Notes: generated from the letters alone by a model not told the origin. A stretch of DNA of 64,000 nt from Buttiauxella selenatireducens (GCF_031432975.1 NZ_CP133838.1:2790001-2854000); one strand, 5' to 3'; counted from the first letter of the stretch, positions 8,424-18,184 are shown. Program-made: numbers and translations.

Positions 8424-9281
8424 ATGGGAAGCGGATGGCATGAATGGCCGTTGGTGTTGTTTACTGTACTGGGCCAGTGCGTCGTTGGAGCGGTAATCGT
8501 GATGGGACTGGCATGGAATGCCGCCAGTAATAACAGCGAATTACAGCAACGGGTCGTTCGATCCATGTTCTTTATCTGGCTGATCATGGGCATTGCATTT
8601 ATCGCCTCGGTGATGCATCTGGGCTCACCACTGCGAGCATTCAACTCGCTTAATCGCGTCGGGCAATCGGCATTGAGCAATGAAATTGCCAGTGGGTCGG
8701 TGTTCTTTGCGGTTGGCGGTTTATGGTGGTTGCTTGCAGTACTGAAAAAAATACCGGTCGCGATTGGCAAGGTGTGGCTGGCTGCAACCATGGTGCTGGG
8801 GCTGGTCTTCGTCTGGGCAATGACCCGTGTCTACCAGATTGATATCGTGCCAACCTGGCACAACAGTTACACAACGTGGAGTTTCTTTTTGACGGTTCTT
8901 CTGGGCGGCCCGCTACTGGGAACACTGCTGCTCCAGACGGTACGGTATTCATTCCACGACAGTAAACTGGCGACGCTTAGCGCTTTGGCTCTGTTTGCGG
9001 CAATGGCCATCATCGTATTGCAAGGCAGCGAACTGGCGGATATTCAGAGCTCAGTACAGCACGCCAGCGCGTTAGTACCTGATTATGCCTCGTTGCAGGT
9101 GTGGCGTATTGCACTGATAGCGCTCGGATTGGGCTGCTGGATTTGCCCAATGGTACGACGCACCCCGCCCAAAACAGCCGGGTTATTGTTCGGATTAATA
9201 TTGGTCATTGTCGGTGAATGTATTGGTCGTGGAATTTTTTACGGCCTGCATATGACCGTCGGCATGGCGGTAACAGGTTAA
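8424..9281 (+). CDS. ynfH: DMSO reductase-type membrane anchor subunit
   Basis: 285 residues with about eight hydrophobic helices, matching the DmsC/YnfH family that anchors the reductase and oxidises menaquinol. The start is the ATG at 8424: GAGGAGG is 7 bases upstream and the protein then starts MGSGWHEWPLV as DmsC-type anchors do. The longer frame from 8361 overlaps ynfG and is rejected. MTRVYQIDIVPTWH is a family-conserved stretch. Third gene of the operon. Confidence 0.93.
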   Translation: MGSGWHEWPLVLFTVLGQCVVGAVIVMGLAWNAASNNSELQQRVVRSMFFIWLIMGIAFIASVMHLGSPLRAFNSLNRVGQSALSNEIASGSVFFAVGGLWWLLAVLKKIPVAIGKVWLAATMVLGLVFVWAMTRVYQIDIVPTWHNSYTTWSFFLTVLLGGPLLGTLLLQTVRYSFHDSKLATLSALALFAAMAIIVLQGSELADIQSSVQHASALVPDYASLQVWRIALIALGLGCWICPMVRRTPPKTAGLLFGLILVIVGECIGRGIFYGLHMTVGMAVTG

Positions 9282-9327
9282 TTGATACAAAATGCGCGGG
9301 GTAACTCGCGCAACAAGGAAGAGAATG

Positions 9328-9954
9328 ATGTCTAACACTACGCAAAGACTGGCGACTATCGCCCTGACAGGAAAAGTACTGGGCGCGCTGTATTATCAAG
9401 CCCCCACCAGTCAGGATGTCGCCGCACTTTACGCCACACTTGAAGACCCTGAATGGGCAAAACAATGGCCGGTTCAGCACGCCGAGCTGGATGCCATCGC
9501 GACACGCATGGCTGAGGGCTTTAACTATTCGCAAGAATCATTGAGCGAAGCCTGGCAACGTCTGTTTATCGGCCCTTACGCATTACCGGCTTCGCCATGG
9601 GGCTCTGCTTATCTCGATAAAGAAAATGTGCTGTTTGGTGACTCGATGCTTGAGCTGCGCCAGTGGATGCGCGAAAACGACATCGCCAATGAGCAAGAAA
9701 GTAACGAACCTGATGACCATATCGGGATTTTGTTGATGCTGGCTGCATGGCTCGCAGAAGAAGGCATGATGCAAAAAGTAGATGAACTGCTCGCCTGGCA
9801 TATCCTGCCGTGGAGCGGGCGTTTTCTGGAGCTGTTTATCGCAAATGCCGAACATCCGTTTTATCAGGCATTGGGCGAATTAACCCGCATTACGCTTGCC
9901 GACTGGAGCAAAGAGTTGTTGATTCCCGTCGCGCAAAAAGAGATTTATTTCTGA
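9328..9954 (+). CDS. dmsD: Tat proofreading chaperone DmsD
   Basis: 208 residues of the all-helical TorD/DmsD family. It binds the twin-arginine leader of DmsA/YnfE-type enzymes in the cytoplasm until the cofactor is inserted. Family blocks seen are AWQRLFIGPYALPASPWGS, SVLFGDS-like sequence and EPDDHIG, plus ELLAWHILPW near the C-terminus. ATG codons at 9325 and 9328 are possible; 9328 is 8 bases from GGA. It closes the ynfEGH-dmsD operon, consistent with YnfE being its client. Confidence 0.93.
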   Translation: MSNTTQRLATIALTGKVLGALYYQAPTSQDVAALYATLEDPEWAKQWPVQHAELDAIATRMAEGFNYSQESLSEAWQRLFIGPYALPASPWGSAYLDKENVLFGDSMLELRQWMRENDIANEQESNEPDDHIGILLMLAAWLAEEGMMQKVDELLAWHILPWSGRFLELFIANAEHPFYQALGELTRITLADWSKELLIPVAQKEIYF

Positions 9955-9967
9955 TAACCGGCTTCAA

Positions 9968-9989
9968 TCCCGCTCGTCACTGGGCGGGA
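9968..9989 (+). terminator. Hairpin at end of the ynf-dmsD operon
   Basis: TCCCGC/GCGGGA stem 13 bases past the dmsD stop, followed by an A/T-rich but not T-run tail. Confidence 0.45.
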
Positions 9990-10153
9990 ATATTAATAAC
10001 TGCGATAATTAAAAGTGACGTTGTCACATCAAATCGCCATCATCCCTTCAGCATTTCGTTGTGGTTAATGGCCTTCATGACGCACAATATCCCTCTTTTC
10101 CCGCTACGCTAATTGGCATGCATCGCTTACACCACTTCCCGGACATGAAAGGC

Positions 10154-11413
10154 ATGTTACGGCGGCTGATTTTCGCCGTCTGGATTGGCGTCGCCTCAGC
10201 GATAGTCGTCTGGCTGTTTCGCCAGTCGATGTACTTTCTGGAAGGCCTATTTTTGGGCGATCACAGCGGCAGCCTGGTTGCCGCCGCTGCGGCACTGCCA
10301 TCATGGCGACGATTGCTCACCCCTGCATTGGGTGGGTTGCTTGCCGGTACGCTACTTTGGGCATGGCAACGCGCTACGCGCCAGCGCCCTTCTGCGCCCA
10401 CTGACTACATGGAAGCCATTGAAACGGGCGACGGACGCTTAGATGTTGGAGCCAGCCTGGTTAAATCGGCAGCCTCGCTGATAGTGGTCGCCAGCGGTAG
10501 CGCTATTGGCCGTGAAGGGGCGATGGTGCTACTGGCAACCGTTTTTGCTTCTGTATTCGCACAGCGTTGCTCGCATAAAGACGAATGGAAGTTGTGGGTC
10601 GCCTGTGGCGCAGCCGCCGGGATGGCAAGCGCCTATCATGCGCCGCTGGCGGGTAGCTTGTTTATCGCAGAAATTCTGTTTGGCACTCTGATGCTTGCCT
10701 CTCTTGGCCCTGTGGTGATTGCCGCCGTCTGCGCCTTGCTGATGACCCACCTATTAAACGACGAGCAAACGCTGCTTTATACTGTCCGCGCACTCAGCGC
10801 CCCACAGCCGGTTCAATATCTACTCATGGCGTCGCTCGGCCTGCTTGCGGGTATTGCAGGGCCGCTGTTTCTTTGGTTGATGGCGCAAAGCAGTAAACTA
10901 TTCCAGCGTTTGCAGTTAACTCCTCCGTTACAACTTGCGTTAGGGGGATTGCTGGTTGGGCTGCTTTCGCTTATCACACCGCTGGTTTGGGGCAATGGTT
11001 ACAGCGTAGTGCAGTCATTTCTCTCGCAACCGCCTGCGCTGCTGTTCGTGGCAGGGATTCTGGTCTACAAATTGGCGGCGGTACTGGCAAGCAGTGGCTC
11101 AGGCGCTCCAGGCGGCGTGTTTACCCCGACGTTATTTGTCGGCGCGGCATTGGGAATGTTAGTGGGGCAATGGTTCGGAATATGGGCGTGGAGCGGGGAT
11201 AACGTGGCGATTTTGCTGGCGCTCACCGGAATGGCAACGCTTTTGGCTGCCACCACGCATGCACCGATAATGTCTACGCTGATGGTTTGTGAAATGACGG
11301 GGGAGTTTACACTGCTCCCCGGTTTACTGGTGTCGTGCGTGGTGGCATCAGCGCTCTCGCGCTGGTTACGCCCGCAGACGGTCTATACTCAACGCGCCGC
11401 TAAGACGGGATAA
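10154..11413 (+). CDS. clcB: Voltage-gated ClC-type chloride channel/antiporter ClcB
   Basis: 419 residues from ATG 10154 (E. coli ClcB is 418). ClC signature segments are visible: [10 protein letters not shown] (the GxxGREGP-type anion-binding loop), [14 protein letters not shown] and the C-terminal [17 protein letters not shown]. These are intramembrane proteins that exchange chloride for protons and assist extreme-acid resistance. The start is uncertain: in-frame ATGs also occur at 10118 and 10145, none with a strong ribosome-binding site; 10154 aligns best with the known N-terminus. The 3' end overlaps bioD2 tail to tail by 48 bases. Confidence 0.9.
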   Translation: MLRRLIFAVWIGVASAIVVWLFRQSMYFLEGLFLGDHSGSLVAAAAALPSWRRLLTPALGGLLAGTLLWAWQRATRQRPSAPTDYMEAIETGDGRLDVGASLVKSAASLIVVASGSAIGREGAMVLLATVFASVFAQRCSHKDEWKLWVACGAAAGMASAYHAPLAGSLFIAEILFGTLMLASLGPVVIAAVCALLMTHLLNDEQTLLYTVRALSAPQPVQYLLMASLGLLAGIAGPLFLWLMAQSSKLFQRLQLTPPLQLALGGLLVGLLSLITPLVWGNGYSVVQSFLSQPPALLFVAGILVYKLAAVLASSGSGAPGGVFTPTLFVGAALGMLVGQWFGIWAWSGDNVAILLALTGMATLLAATTHAPIMSTLMVCEMTGEFTLLPGLLVSCVVASALSRWLRPQTVYTQRAAKTG

Positions 11414-12061
11414 ATCGATGTAGTTTGCCAGTTCACGCTGTTCTGCCCGTGGCAAATAAGGCAGCTCACCCACCAGCGGTCCCGGCAGTTTTTTACTGAG
11501 TACATCAATGATTTCAGCGTAGTGCGCAAGCCCTGGATTGATGCGGTTCGCCACCCAGCCAATCAACGGTAAGCCGTCATTAGCAATGGCCTGAGCCGTC
11601 AGCAAGGCGTGATTAATACACCCTTCCTGAATACCCACAACCATCAATACCGGTAATTGTTCCTGCACCACCCACTCGGATAACGGACGTAGATCGTTCA
11701 TTAAACTGCGCCAACCGCCAGTGCCCTCAACCACAACGTGATCCACGAGGCCGGTTAAATTTTGCAGCCCGTCAGACAGCAACGAATAGTTGATTTGGCA
11801 ATTGTGGCTAACGCTGCTTTCTTCTTCGCTCAGCGCGATAGGGTTGATGGCTTCATAAGGCAGTGAAACAGTGGAAACACTTTGCAGAACTAACGCATCT
11901 TTGTTGCGCAGGCCCTCTGGCGTCTCTTTACACCCTTTGGCCACCGGCTTATAGCCGACAACACTTTTGCCACTGGCTGCAAGCGCCTGCAACAAGGCGC
12001 GAGAAACCACAGTCTTCCCGACTGCAGTATCGGTACCTGTTATAAAGAAACGCGTAAGCAT
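11366..12061 (-). CDS. bioD2: Dethiobiotin synthetase-like protein (BioD2/YnfK)
   Basis: 231 residues, the length of E. coli YnfK. It has the P-loop GTDTAVGKT and the VEGTGGW loop of dethiobiotin synthetases, which close the ureido ring of dethiobiotin using ATP and CO2. The second paralogue is usually dispensable for biotin synthesis and its real role is unclear. The start is the ATG at 12061, with GGGAG upstream; the longer frame to 12079 lacks a ribosome-binding site. It sits between clcB and mlc as in E. coli. Confidence 0.93.
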   Translation of the reverse strand: MLTRFFITGTDTAVGKTVVSRALLQALAASGKSVVGYKPVAKGCKETPEGLRNKDALVLQSVSTVSLPYEAINPIALSEEESSVSHNCQINYSLLSDGLQNLTGLVDHVVVEGTGGWRSLMNDLRPLSEWVVQEQLPVLMVVGIQEGCINHALLTAQAIANDGLPLIGWVANRINPGLAHYAEIIDVLSKKLPGPLVGELPYLPRAEQRELANYIDLSRLSGALSIDRLRA

Positions 12062-12220
12062 GACTAACTCCCAAGGCAATGCTTCAAATACCCGTCTTTC
12101 TCAGTGAGGTAAGACGGATATTAGTGATTAGAAATTGAATAATTCAGGAGTGAAAGTCTAAAAGAATAGTGATTCGACCAGTTTGAGATAGCGCAATTTT
12201 TAGTGGATCAGCCTACGACA

Positions 12221-13438
12221 TTACCCTTGCAGCAGACGAATCAATAACGAACCGTTATACATTGCGTCTTTTACCAGCGCCGCACCGGCCATGGTTCCAC
12301 GGTGATTATATTGCGTGCTTTCGACAATCATATGCTCGCTATACGCCGGTAACGACTGCTGACGAATGCAATCCGTGATCGCCGGATGCAGAATTTCTGC
12401 GGCTCGGTTGAGTGGCGAACCAATCAGGATTTTTTGTGGATGGAACAAATTGACCATAATCGCAAGTATTCGGCCGACGTTGGTGCCTACCCCGAGAATA
12501 ATATCTTTCGCTAATAGGTCGCCGTTGAGCGCGGCATCACACAACGATTCGACGGTGAGCGGCTGTTCATGCAGCATGGAGCCCATCGACTGGCTCATGC
12601 GCAACTGGGCTAACTCCAGCACGCTGTCGATGCTGGCTATCGTTTCAAGGCAACCGTTATTGCCGCAATAGCAGCGCTTGCCGTAGGGGTCGACCTGAGT
12701 ATGGCCTATTTCGACCAGGCTGCTGCTGCCCGCGTGAAGCAAGCGTCCATCGGTAATAACGCCGGCACCGACGTTATCATCAATGACCACCTGAATCACA
12801 TCACGCGCGCCTTTTGACGCACCAAACAGGCCTTCGGCCATCGTCCACGCGCTGATATCGTGTTGAACATACACCGGCACGCCAGTGTAGTTTTCAAGGA
12901 TCTCGCCAAGTGGCATATCACAGACATCATAAAACGGCATGCGATGGACGATGCCGCGCTTGGTGTCGATAATCCCGGGCATCGTGATGGCAATCGCGGT
13001 GAGACGTTCGAGCTTTTGCTGATGGCGGATAAAGAACTGGTCGATCTGCGCGATGATCCGCTCGATGAGCGGCTGCGTGTCTTCAACACTGAGCGAAACG
13101 GCATCTTCAACAATCAGTTTGCTGCTTAAATCATGCAGACCGAGTGAAATTTCCCCACGGCTGATTCGCACGGACAAGTAGTGCCATGCTTCAGTTTCCA
13201 GCATCAGCCCCACAGCAGGACGCCCGCGGCTGCCAGGGTCCTGAATTTCAGTTTCCTGCACCAGATGGGCTTCAATCATTTCACGAACAATTTTCGTGAT
13301 GCTGGCAGGAGCGAGTTGCGCCAGACGAGAAAGATCGATTCGCGACACCGGTCCATGGGTATCAATCAGACGATAAACAACGCCCGCATTGGTTTGCTTG
13401 ATCTGATCGATATGGCCCGGTTGGCTATCAGCAACCAC
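12221..13438 (-). CDS. mlc: ROK-family sugar-responsive repressor Mlc
   Basis: 405 residues, near the 406 of E. coli Mlc. It has an N-terminal winged helix (about residues 35-60, LSRLAQLAPASITKIVREM), a ROK domain with the zinc site HTQVDPYGKRCYCGNNGC, and a C-terminal helix. Mlc represses ptsG, manXYZ, malT and its own gene, and is pulled off DNA when unphosphorylated EIICB-Glc binds it at the membrane. The start ATG 13438 gives MVADSQPGHIDQIKQTNAG. The order clcB-bioD2-mlc-ynfL-ynfM is conserved. Confidence 0.96.
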   Translation of the reverse strand: MVADSQPGHIDQIKQTNAGVVYRLIDTHGPVSRIDLSRLAQLAPASITKIVREMIEAHLVQETEIQDPGSRGRPAVGLMLETEAWHYLSVRISRGEISLGLHDLSSKLIVEDAVSLSVEDTQPLIERIIAQIDQFFIRHQQKLERLTAIAITMPGIIDTKRGIVHRMPFYDVCDMPLGEILENYTGVPVYVQHDISAWTMAEGLFGASKGARDVIQVVIDDNVGAGVITDGRLLHAGSSSLVEIGHTQVDPYGKRCYCGNNGCLETIASIDSVLELAQLRMSQSMGSMLHEQPLTVESLCDAALNGDLLAKDIILGVGTNVGRILAIMVNLFHPQKILIGSPLNRAAEILHPAITDCIRQQSLPAYSEHMIVESTQYNHRGTMAGAALVKDAMYNGSLLIRLLQG

Positions 13439-13555
13439 TTGCGACTCCCTTTATTTTCGCGCTTCGAAATAAACTTTGGGCTATGGTGAAACACTTCAAC
13501 CAGAGGAGTCAAATATTTACGTAGGGTTGTGATTTACCGCACATATTAGGCCGCT

Positions 13556-14464
13556 TTAATCGTCTTTTAGAACCATTATTGACTGAGTCAGCAAGGCGGA
13601 GATTCTAAGTGCTGCGGCTGACAATTCGCGATGTTTTGGCCACACTAACCACATTTCTGACTGCGCCTCGGACTCTTCGATGGGCAACCAAACCACTTCC
13701 GATAAATGAACACGTTTAAATGATGCCGGAAGAATCGAAACTCCCAGCCCCGCAGACACCAGCCCGATTATTGTCATCGCCTCGCCCACTTCCTGCGTGA
13801 TATAGGGTGTGATTCCATGACGCTGTAACAGGCCGAGAATATCGTCATACAGACCGGTTCCGACATGAGGGTCAAAAAAGACAAACGGTTCGTTTGCCAA
13901 CTGTTGCAGAGAAATCGCCGCGCATTGGGCAAGCTTGTTGTCGCGGTGCACCATCGCCAGCAGGGGTTCCCGCAACACCACCTTCCAGTCCAGCGTGTCC
14001 GGAAGCCGCGTATTTCGCATTAATCCCAGTTCAAGTTCACCGTCATTAAGCGGTGCGATTTGCTCGCGGGTGTTAATTTCCCGCATCTGCAAATGCACAT
14101 CGGGATAACTGCGGCGAAAAGTCGACAGGCTGTCAGATACCGTTTTGATAAACGGCGCAGAAGAGGTGAAACCAATGCGTAATTCACCCGCCTCCCCTTG
14201 ATGCAGCCTGGCTGCCCGCCCGGCAGCGATCTCAACCTGGCTTAAAATCTGCCGCGCGTCCTGCAAAAACTGACGCCCCGCAGCGGTCAGGCTCACACTT
14301 CGGTTGGTTCTCGCCAGTAAACGTGCGCCAATTTGTTGTTCAAGGATTTGAATCTGCTGACTCAACGGTGGCTGTGAAATACGCAGGCGCGCCGCCGCAC
14401 GACCAAAATGGAGCTCTTCCGCAACCGCCACGAAGTAACGCAGATGCCGCAATTCAATATTCAT
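13556..14464 (-). CDS. ynfL: LysR-type regulator YnfL
   Basis: 302 residues. The N-terminal winged helix (MNIELRHLRYFVAVAEELHF, FGRAAARLRISQPPLSQQ) and periplasmic-binding-like effector domain are complete. It is divergent from ynfM with about 100 bases between, the classic LysR layout, so it probably regulates that exporter; the effector is unknown. The intergenic region is AT-rich with the ATTAATATATTAG-type symmetry common in LysR operators. Confidence 0.93.
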   Translation of the reverse strand: MNIELRHLRYFVAVAEELHFGRAAARLRISQPPLSQQIQILEQQIGARLLARTNRSVSLTAAGRQFLQDARQILSQVEIAAGRAARLHQGEAGELRIGFTSSAPFIKTVSDSLSTFRRSYPDVHLQMREINTREQIAPLNDGELELGLMRNTRLPDTLDWKVVLREPLLAMVHRDNKLAQCAAISLQQLANEPFVFFDPHVGTGLYDDILGLLQRHGITPYITQEVGEAMTIIGLVSAGLGVSILPASFKRVHLSEVVWLPIEESEAQSEMWLVWPKHRELSAAALRISALLTQSIMVLKDD

Positions 14465-14563
14465 ATTTTAAACATATCAATTGAGATTATTAATATATTA
14501 GACAGAACATTAGCGATTTTCTACTCTGAACAGAAGACTTCAAAAGCGTATTAAGGACCCATT

Positions 14564-15814
14564 TTGAGCCGTACAACCCTCGTCGACACCGCAGAGGCAG
14601 AAGATGTTGACGACAGAATTTCACTCCAGCCTGCCACTTATATTAAACGGGGTTCGCCTCAGTTCATGCGCGTCACTCTGGCGCTATTTTCTGCAGGACT
14701 CGCAACCTTTGCGCTACTTTATTGCGTGCAACCCATCCTGCCGGTCCTGTCGCATGAGTTTGGCGTATCCCCCGCCAGTAGCAGCGTTTCCCTTTCGGTT
14801 TCTACCGCCATGTTGGCGATTGGGCTGCTGTTTACCGGGCCACTTTCTGATGCCATTGGCCGCAAACCCGTGATGGTGACCGCGTTATTGCTCGCATCAA
14901 GCTGCACACTGCTCTCCACCATGATGACCAGTTGGCAGGGGATATTAGTGATGCGCGCCTTGATTGGGTTATCGCTAAGTGGGGTCGCCGCCGTGGGCAT
15001 GACCTATCTGAGTGAAGAAATTCACCCAAGCGTTGTGGCCTTTTCAATGGGGCTGTATATCAGCGGCAACGCGATTGGAGGCATGAGTGGCCGTCTGTTA
15101 AGTGGAGTCCTGACCGATTTCTTTAACTGGCGCATCGCGGTCGCCGGCATCGGCTGTTTCGCCCTGGCCTCAGCCCTCATGTTCTGGAAAATCCTGCCTG
15201 AATCCCGACACTTCCGCCCTTCTTCCCTGCGCCCTAAAACCCTGTTTATTAATTTCCGTCTGCACTGGCGTGACCCGGGATTGCCGTTGTTATTCGCTCA
15301 GGGCTTTTTACTGATGGGCGCGTTTGTCACCCTGTTCAATTACATTGGTTATCGCTTGATGCAAGGGCCATGGTATTTGAGCCAGGCGGTGGTTGGCTTA
15401 TTGTCAGTGGTGTATTTAATCGGAACCTGGAGTTCACCCAAAGCCGGAGCGATGGCCGCAAAATTTGGTCGTGGCCCTGTCATGATCTTTTCTACTGCGA
15501 TGATGCTGCTCGGTTTGGTGCTAACCGTGTTCTCACCCCTTGCGATTATTTTCATCGGGATGCTGCTTTTTTCTGCCGGATTCTTCGCCGCGCACTCGGT
15601 CGCCAGTGGCTGGATTGGCCCGCGTGCGAAACGTGCGAAAGGGCAAGCCTCATCATTATATTTGTTTAGTTATTACCTTGGCTCAAGCCTTGCCGGGACG
15701 TGTGGTGGGATTTTCTGGCACCAGTTCGGATGGGCCGGTGTGGCGAGTTTTATCGGCACTCTTTTGGTCATCTCATTGTTAGTGGGGACGCGTTTGCATC
15801 ATCGCGCACATTAA
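14564..15814 (+). CDS. ynfM: MFS transporter YnfM
   Basis: 416 residues, 12 membrane segments, major facilitator superfamily; E. coli YnfM is 417 residues and closely similar. The MFS motif GPLSDAIGRKPVM lies after the second helix. It is thought to export small molecules such as arabinose-type sugars or drugs, but the natural substrate is uncertain. Translation starts at TTG 14564, with AAGGA 6-7 bases upstream, giving MSRTTLVDTA; no ATG fits. It is divergent from ynfL. Confidence 0.92.
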   Translation: MSRTTLVDTAEAEDVDDRISLQPATYIKRGSPQFMRVTLALFSAGLATFALLYCVQPILPVLSHEFGVSPASSSVSLSVSTAMLAIGLLFTGPLSDAIGRKPVMVTALLLASSCTLLSTMMTSWQGILVMRALIGLSLSGVAAVGMTYLSEEIHPSVVAFSMGLYISGNAIGGMSGRLLSGVLTDFFNWRIAVAGIGCFALASALMFWKILPESRHFRPSSLRPKTLFINFRLHWRDPGLPLLFAQGFLLMGAFVTLFNYIGYRLMQGPWYLSQAVVGLLSVVYLIGTWSSPKAGAMAAKFGRGPVMIFSTAMMLLGLVLTVFSPLAIIFIGMLLFSAGFFAAHSVASGWIGPRAKRAKGQASSLYLFSYYLGSSLAGTCGGIFWHQFGWAGVASFIGTLLVISLLVGTRLHHRAH

Positions 15815-15888
15815 CTCTGCCACAGCCTCGTTTTCGGGATGGCTTTTTGCTATTTTCGCTTGCGTACATCATCTCTTCACGAGGCTCT

Positions 15889-17373
15889 ATGGAAAAGCAA
15901 AACTACAATCACCTCACCCGCACCTTCCAGCGTCTTTCCCGTTTTGGACACCTCTCAGCCATCGCTGGCTGGGATATGTTCACCAATATGCCACCTAATG
16001 GCAGCACAGCTCGCGGTGAAGCCCTGGCTGAACTCAGCGTTTTGCAACACCAAATCCTGACCGATAAAAAAATAGCCACGCTGTTACAAGCTGCAGTTCA
16101 GGAAGAACTTAACGATGTTGAACGCGCCAACCTTCGTGAAATGACCCGCCAATATCAAGAAGCCATTTTACTGCCTGCTTCACTGGTAGAAGAGAAATCG
16201 CTGGTGGGTACGCGCTGTGAGCATGGCTGGCGGACTCAACGCCCCGCCAATGACTGGCAAGGTTTCGCCGCCAATCTGAAAGACGTGGTTCGCGTTTGCC
16301 GTGAAGAGGCAAAACTTCGCGCCGATGCCAAAGGAAAATCCCGCTACGACGCACTGTTAGATATTTACGAGCCGGGCATGAGCAGCGCCAAACTCGATGT
16401 GTTATTCGGTGATTTACGCAGTTGGTTGCCTGAATTACTGCAAAAAGTGGTCGATAAGCAGGCGAAAGAATCTGTCATAACACCGGCAGGCCCGTTCGCC
16501 ACCCATGACCAACGCGAGCTAGGTCTGGAAACCATGAAGTTGCTGGGCTTTGACTTTAACGGCGGCAGGCTGGATGTCAGCGCTCATCCCTTCTGCGGTG
16601 GCGTTCCGGAAGATGTGCGCATTACCACGCGCTACGACGAGTCCGATTTGGTCAGTGCGTTGTTTGGCGTTATCCACGAAACAGGCCACGCACGCTATGA
16701 ACAAAACCTGCCGCGTGAATGGCTCGGCCAGCCGGTCGCATTAGCGCGTTCGACGGCTATCCACGAATCCCAAAGTCTGTTCTTCGAGATGCAATTGGGT
16801 CGCAGCAAAGAGTTCCTGAAACTGCTGTTGCCGAAGGTGATCGCGCGGTTCGGCAAGCAGCCTGCATTTGAAACATCGAACTTTATTGCGGTGAACCAAC
16901 GCGTTGAACGTGGGTTTATTCGCGTCGATGCCGATGAAGTGAGTTATCCGGCCCACGTCGTTTTGCGCTACGAAATTGAGCGTGCGCTGATTGATGGCGA
17001 TATCGAGGTTGAGGACATCCCGGCACTTTGGGATGAGAAAATGCAGCACTGGTTGGGGCTGTCCACCAAAGACAACTTCCGCAACGGCTGTATGCAAGAT
17101 ATTCACTGGACGGACGGTGCGTTTGGTTACTTCCCATCGTACACGCTGGGTGCGATGTATGCCGCGCAACTGTTCAATGCCGCCAAACTCGCATTGCCAC
17201 AGCTCGAAGCAGATATTGCCGAAGGTCACTTCAGCGCGTTGTTCGACTGGTTACGTCAGAATATCTGGCAGCACGGCAGCCGGTTCACCACCTCAGAACT
17301 TATCACCAACGCGACGGGTGAAGACCTTAACCCGCTCTATTTCCGCAAACATTTAGAAGCACGCTATTTGTAA
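15889..17373 (+). CDS. Metallocarboxypeptidase, M32 (Taq) family
   Basis: 494 residues. The HExxH zinc motif is HETGH (His263, Glu264, His267), followed by the conserved SRSTAIHESQSLFFE-like block (here LARSTAIHESQSLFFEMQLG) that supplies the third ligand. Other M32 blocks include GWDMFTNMPP near the N-terminus and DVRITTRYDE. The enzyme removes C-terminal residues from peptides in the cytoplasm, usually with broad specificity except at Pro. GAGG is 4 bases before the ATG. E. coli has no gene here: ynfM is followed directly by asr, so this is a locus-specific insertion. The long in-frame 5' extension into ynfM is rejected. Confidence 0.92.
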   Translation: MEKQNYNHLTRTFQRLSRFGHLSAIAGWDMFTNMPPNGSTARGEALAELSVLQHQILTDKKIATLLQAAVQEELNDVERANLREMTRQYQEAILLPASLVEEKSLVGTRCEHGWRTQRPANDWQGFAANLKDVVRVCREEAKLRADAKGKSRYDALLDIYEPGMSSAKLDVLFGDLRSWLPELLQKVVDKQAKESVITPAGPFATHDQRELGLETMKLLGFDFNGGRLDVSAHPFCGGVPEDVRITTRYDESDLVSALFGVIHETGHARYEQNLPREWLGQPVALARSTAIHESQSLFFEMQLGRSKEFLKLLLPKVIARFGKQPAFETSNFIAVNQRVERGFIRVDADEVSYPAHVVLRYEIERALIDGDIEVEDIPALWDEKMQHWLGLSTKDNFRNGCMQDIHWTDGAFGYFPSYTLGAMYAAQLFNAAKLALPQLEADIAEGHFSALFDWLRQNIWQHGSRFTTSELITNATGEDLNPLYFRKHLEARYL

Positions 17374-17416
17374 TCACAAAATAGTTTGAGGAGTAGAAAG
17401 GCGGTAAGCACGCGAA

Positions 17417-17453
17417 CCCCAGTCACATAGATAACGATGTGACTGGGGGTTTG
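17417..17453 (+). terminator. Terminator of the M32 carboxypeptidase gene
   Basis: A perfect 12-bp stem, CCCCAGTCACAT (17417-17428) with ATGTGACTGGGG (17437-17448), around an 8-base loop, followed by GGTTTG. Confidence 0.7.
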
Positions 17454-17515
17454 TACAAACCGTTACACGCCGATACCAATCACTCACTGAAGCCCTTGAT
17501 CCACATGTTTATAGT
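17454..17515 (+). promoter_or_regulatory. RstA box and promoter of asr
   Basis: TACAAACCGTTACA (17454-17467) matches 10 of the 12 fixed positions of the RstA consensus TACATNTNGTTACA. A -10-like TATAGT is at 17510-17515, placing the box centre about 61 bases before the likely start. In E. coli acid induces asr through RstBA, so this supports conserved acid regulation. Confidence 0.6.
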
Positions 17516-17569
17516 TCATCTCAACGGCCCCGCAGGGGTTTAAACATAAACAAATTCGAGGATGTCGAG

Positions 17570-17971
17570 ATGAATAAAGTATTAGCTCTGGTAGTTGCCG
17601 CTGCAATGGGTCTGTCCTCTGCCGCTTTCGCTGCTGAAACAACTGCAACTCCAGCACCTGTTGCAACGTCTTCCGTTGCTAAAGCTCCTGCTGCAAAAAC
17701 CACTCATCATAAAAAACACAAAAAAGCAGCCACCGAGCAAAAAGCTCAAGCCGCTAAAAAACACAAAAAAGAAGTGAAGAAAACTGAAGCAGCAAAACCT
17801 GCTCAGGTTGAACAAAAAGCGCAGGCAGCTAAAAAGCACCACAAAAAACCTGTAGCTAAAGCAGATGCGGCTAAACCTGCTGCGCAAAAAGCCCAGGCTG
17901 CTAAAAAACACCACAAAAAACCTGTAGCAAAAACTGAAGCTGCAAAACCAGCCGCTCAGCCAACTGCATAA
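17570..17971 (+). CDS. asr: Acid shock protein Asr
   Basis: 133 residues: a Sec signal peptide (cleavage after AAFA) then a very basic Ala/Lys/His-rich periplasmic chain, whose family is processed after export. Two copies of the unit [16 protein letters not shown] are seen at about residues 85-100 and 109-124, with degenerate copies upstream. Asr is strongly induced at low pH and is thought to buffer or protect periplasmic proteins. The position next to ydgU and ydgD is as in E. coli. Number of repeats varies between species. Confidence 0.95.
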   Translation: MNKVLALVVAAAMGLSSAAFAAETTATPAPVATSSVAKAPAAKTTHHKKHKKAATEQKAQAAKKHKKEVKKTEAAKPAQVEQKAQAAKKHHKKPVAKADAAKPAAQKAQAAKKHHKKPVAKTEAAKPAAQPTA

Positions 17972-18062
17972 GTTGTTACCCGTGAGCCTTCGCGTAGCGG
18001 CTAACGCCGCCTGAATAATCACGGGTCTATCGGGGCAACCCCGAAAGCATAGCCACACTAAA

Positions 18063-18087
18063 AACACCCGGTTCGCCGGGTGTTTAC
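18063..18087 (+). terminator. Terminator after asr
   Basis: AACACCCGG/CCGGGTGTT 9-bp stem with a TTCG tetraloop; the T tail is short (TTTA). It lies only 17 bases before the ydgU start, so ydgU may be expressed by read-through. Confidence 0.75.
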
Positions 18088-18100
18088 TTCCGGAGTCTGG

Positions 18101-18184
18101 ATGATGTTGCGACGCTATAGTTTTGAAATCATCCTCACGCTGCTCATCCTTTGCGGCATTATTACGCTAAGCTTCTGGCTGTAA
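18101..18184 (+). CDS. ydgU: Small membrane protein YdgU
   Basis: 27 residues, starting MMLRRYSFEIILTLL and ending SFWL. It is essentially one membrane helix after a basic N-terminus and matches the E. coli small protein YdgU in size, sequence character and place between asr and ydgD. CGGAG lies 5 bases upstream. Too short for most gene finders. Function unknown; association with acid stress is inferred from position. Confidence 0.8.
   Translation: MMLRRYSFEIILTLLILCGIITLSFWL

Noticed and set aside
17417-17448. Hairpin CCCCAGTCAC...GTGACTGGGG as an ERIC core remnant
   Set aside because: It shares GTGACTGGGG with ERIC but lacks both ERIC ends and the AGGAGC core; a simple terminator explains it.
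17750-17960. Repeats in asr as a CRISPR-like or mini-satellite array
   Set aside because: They are in-frame protein repeats of a known repetitive family, without spacers.
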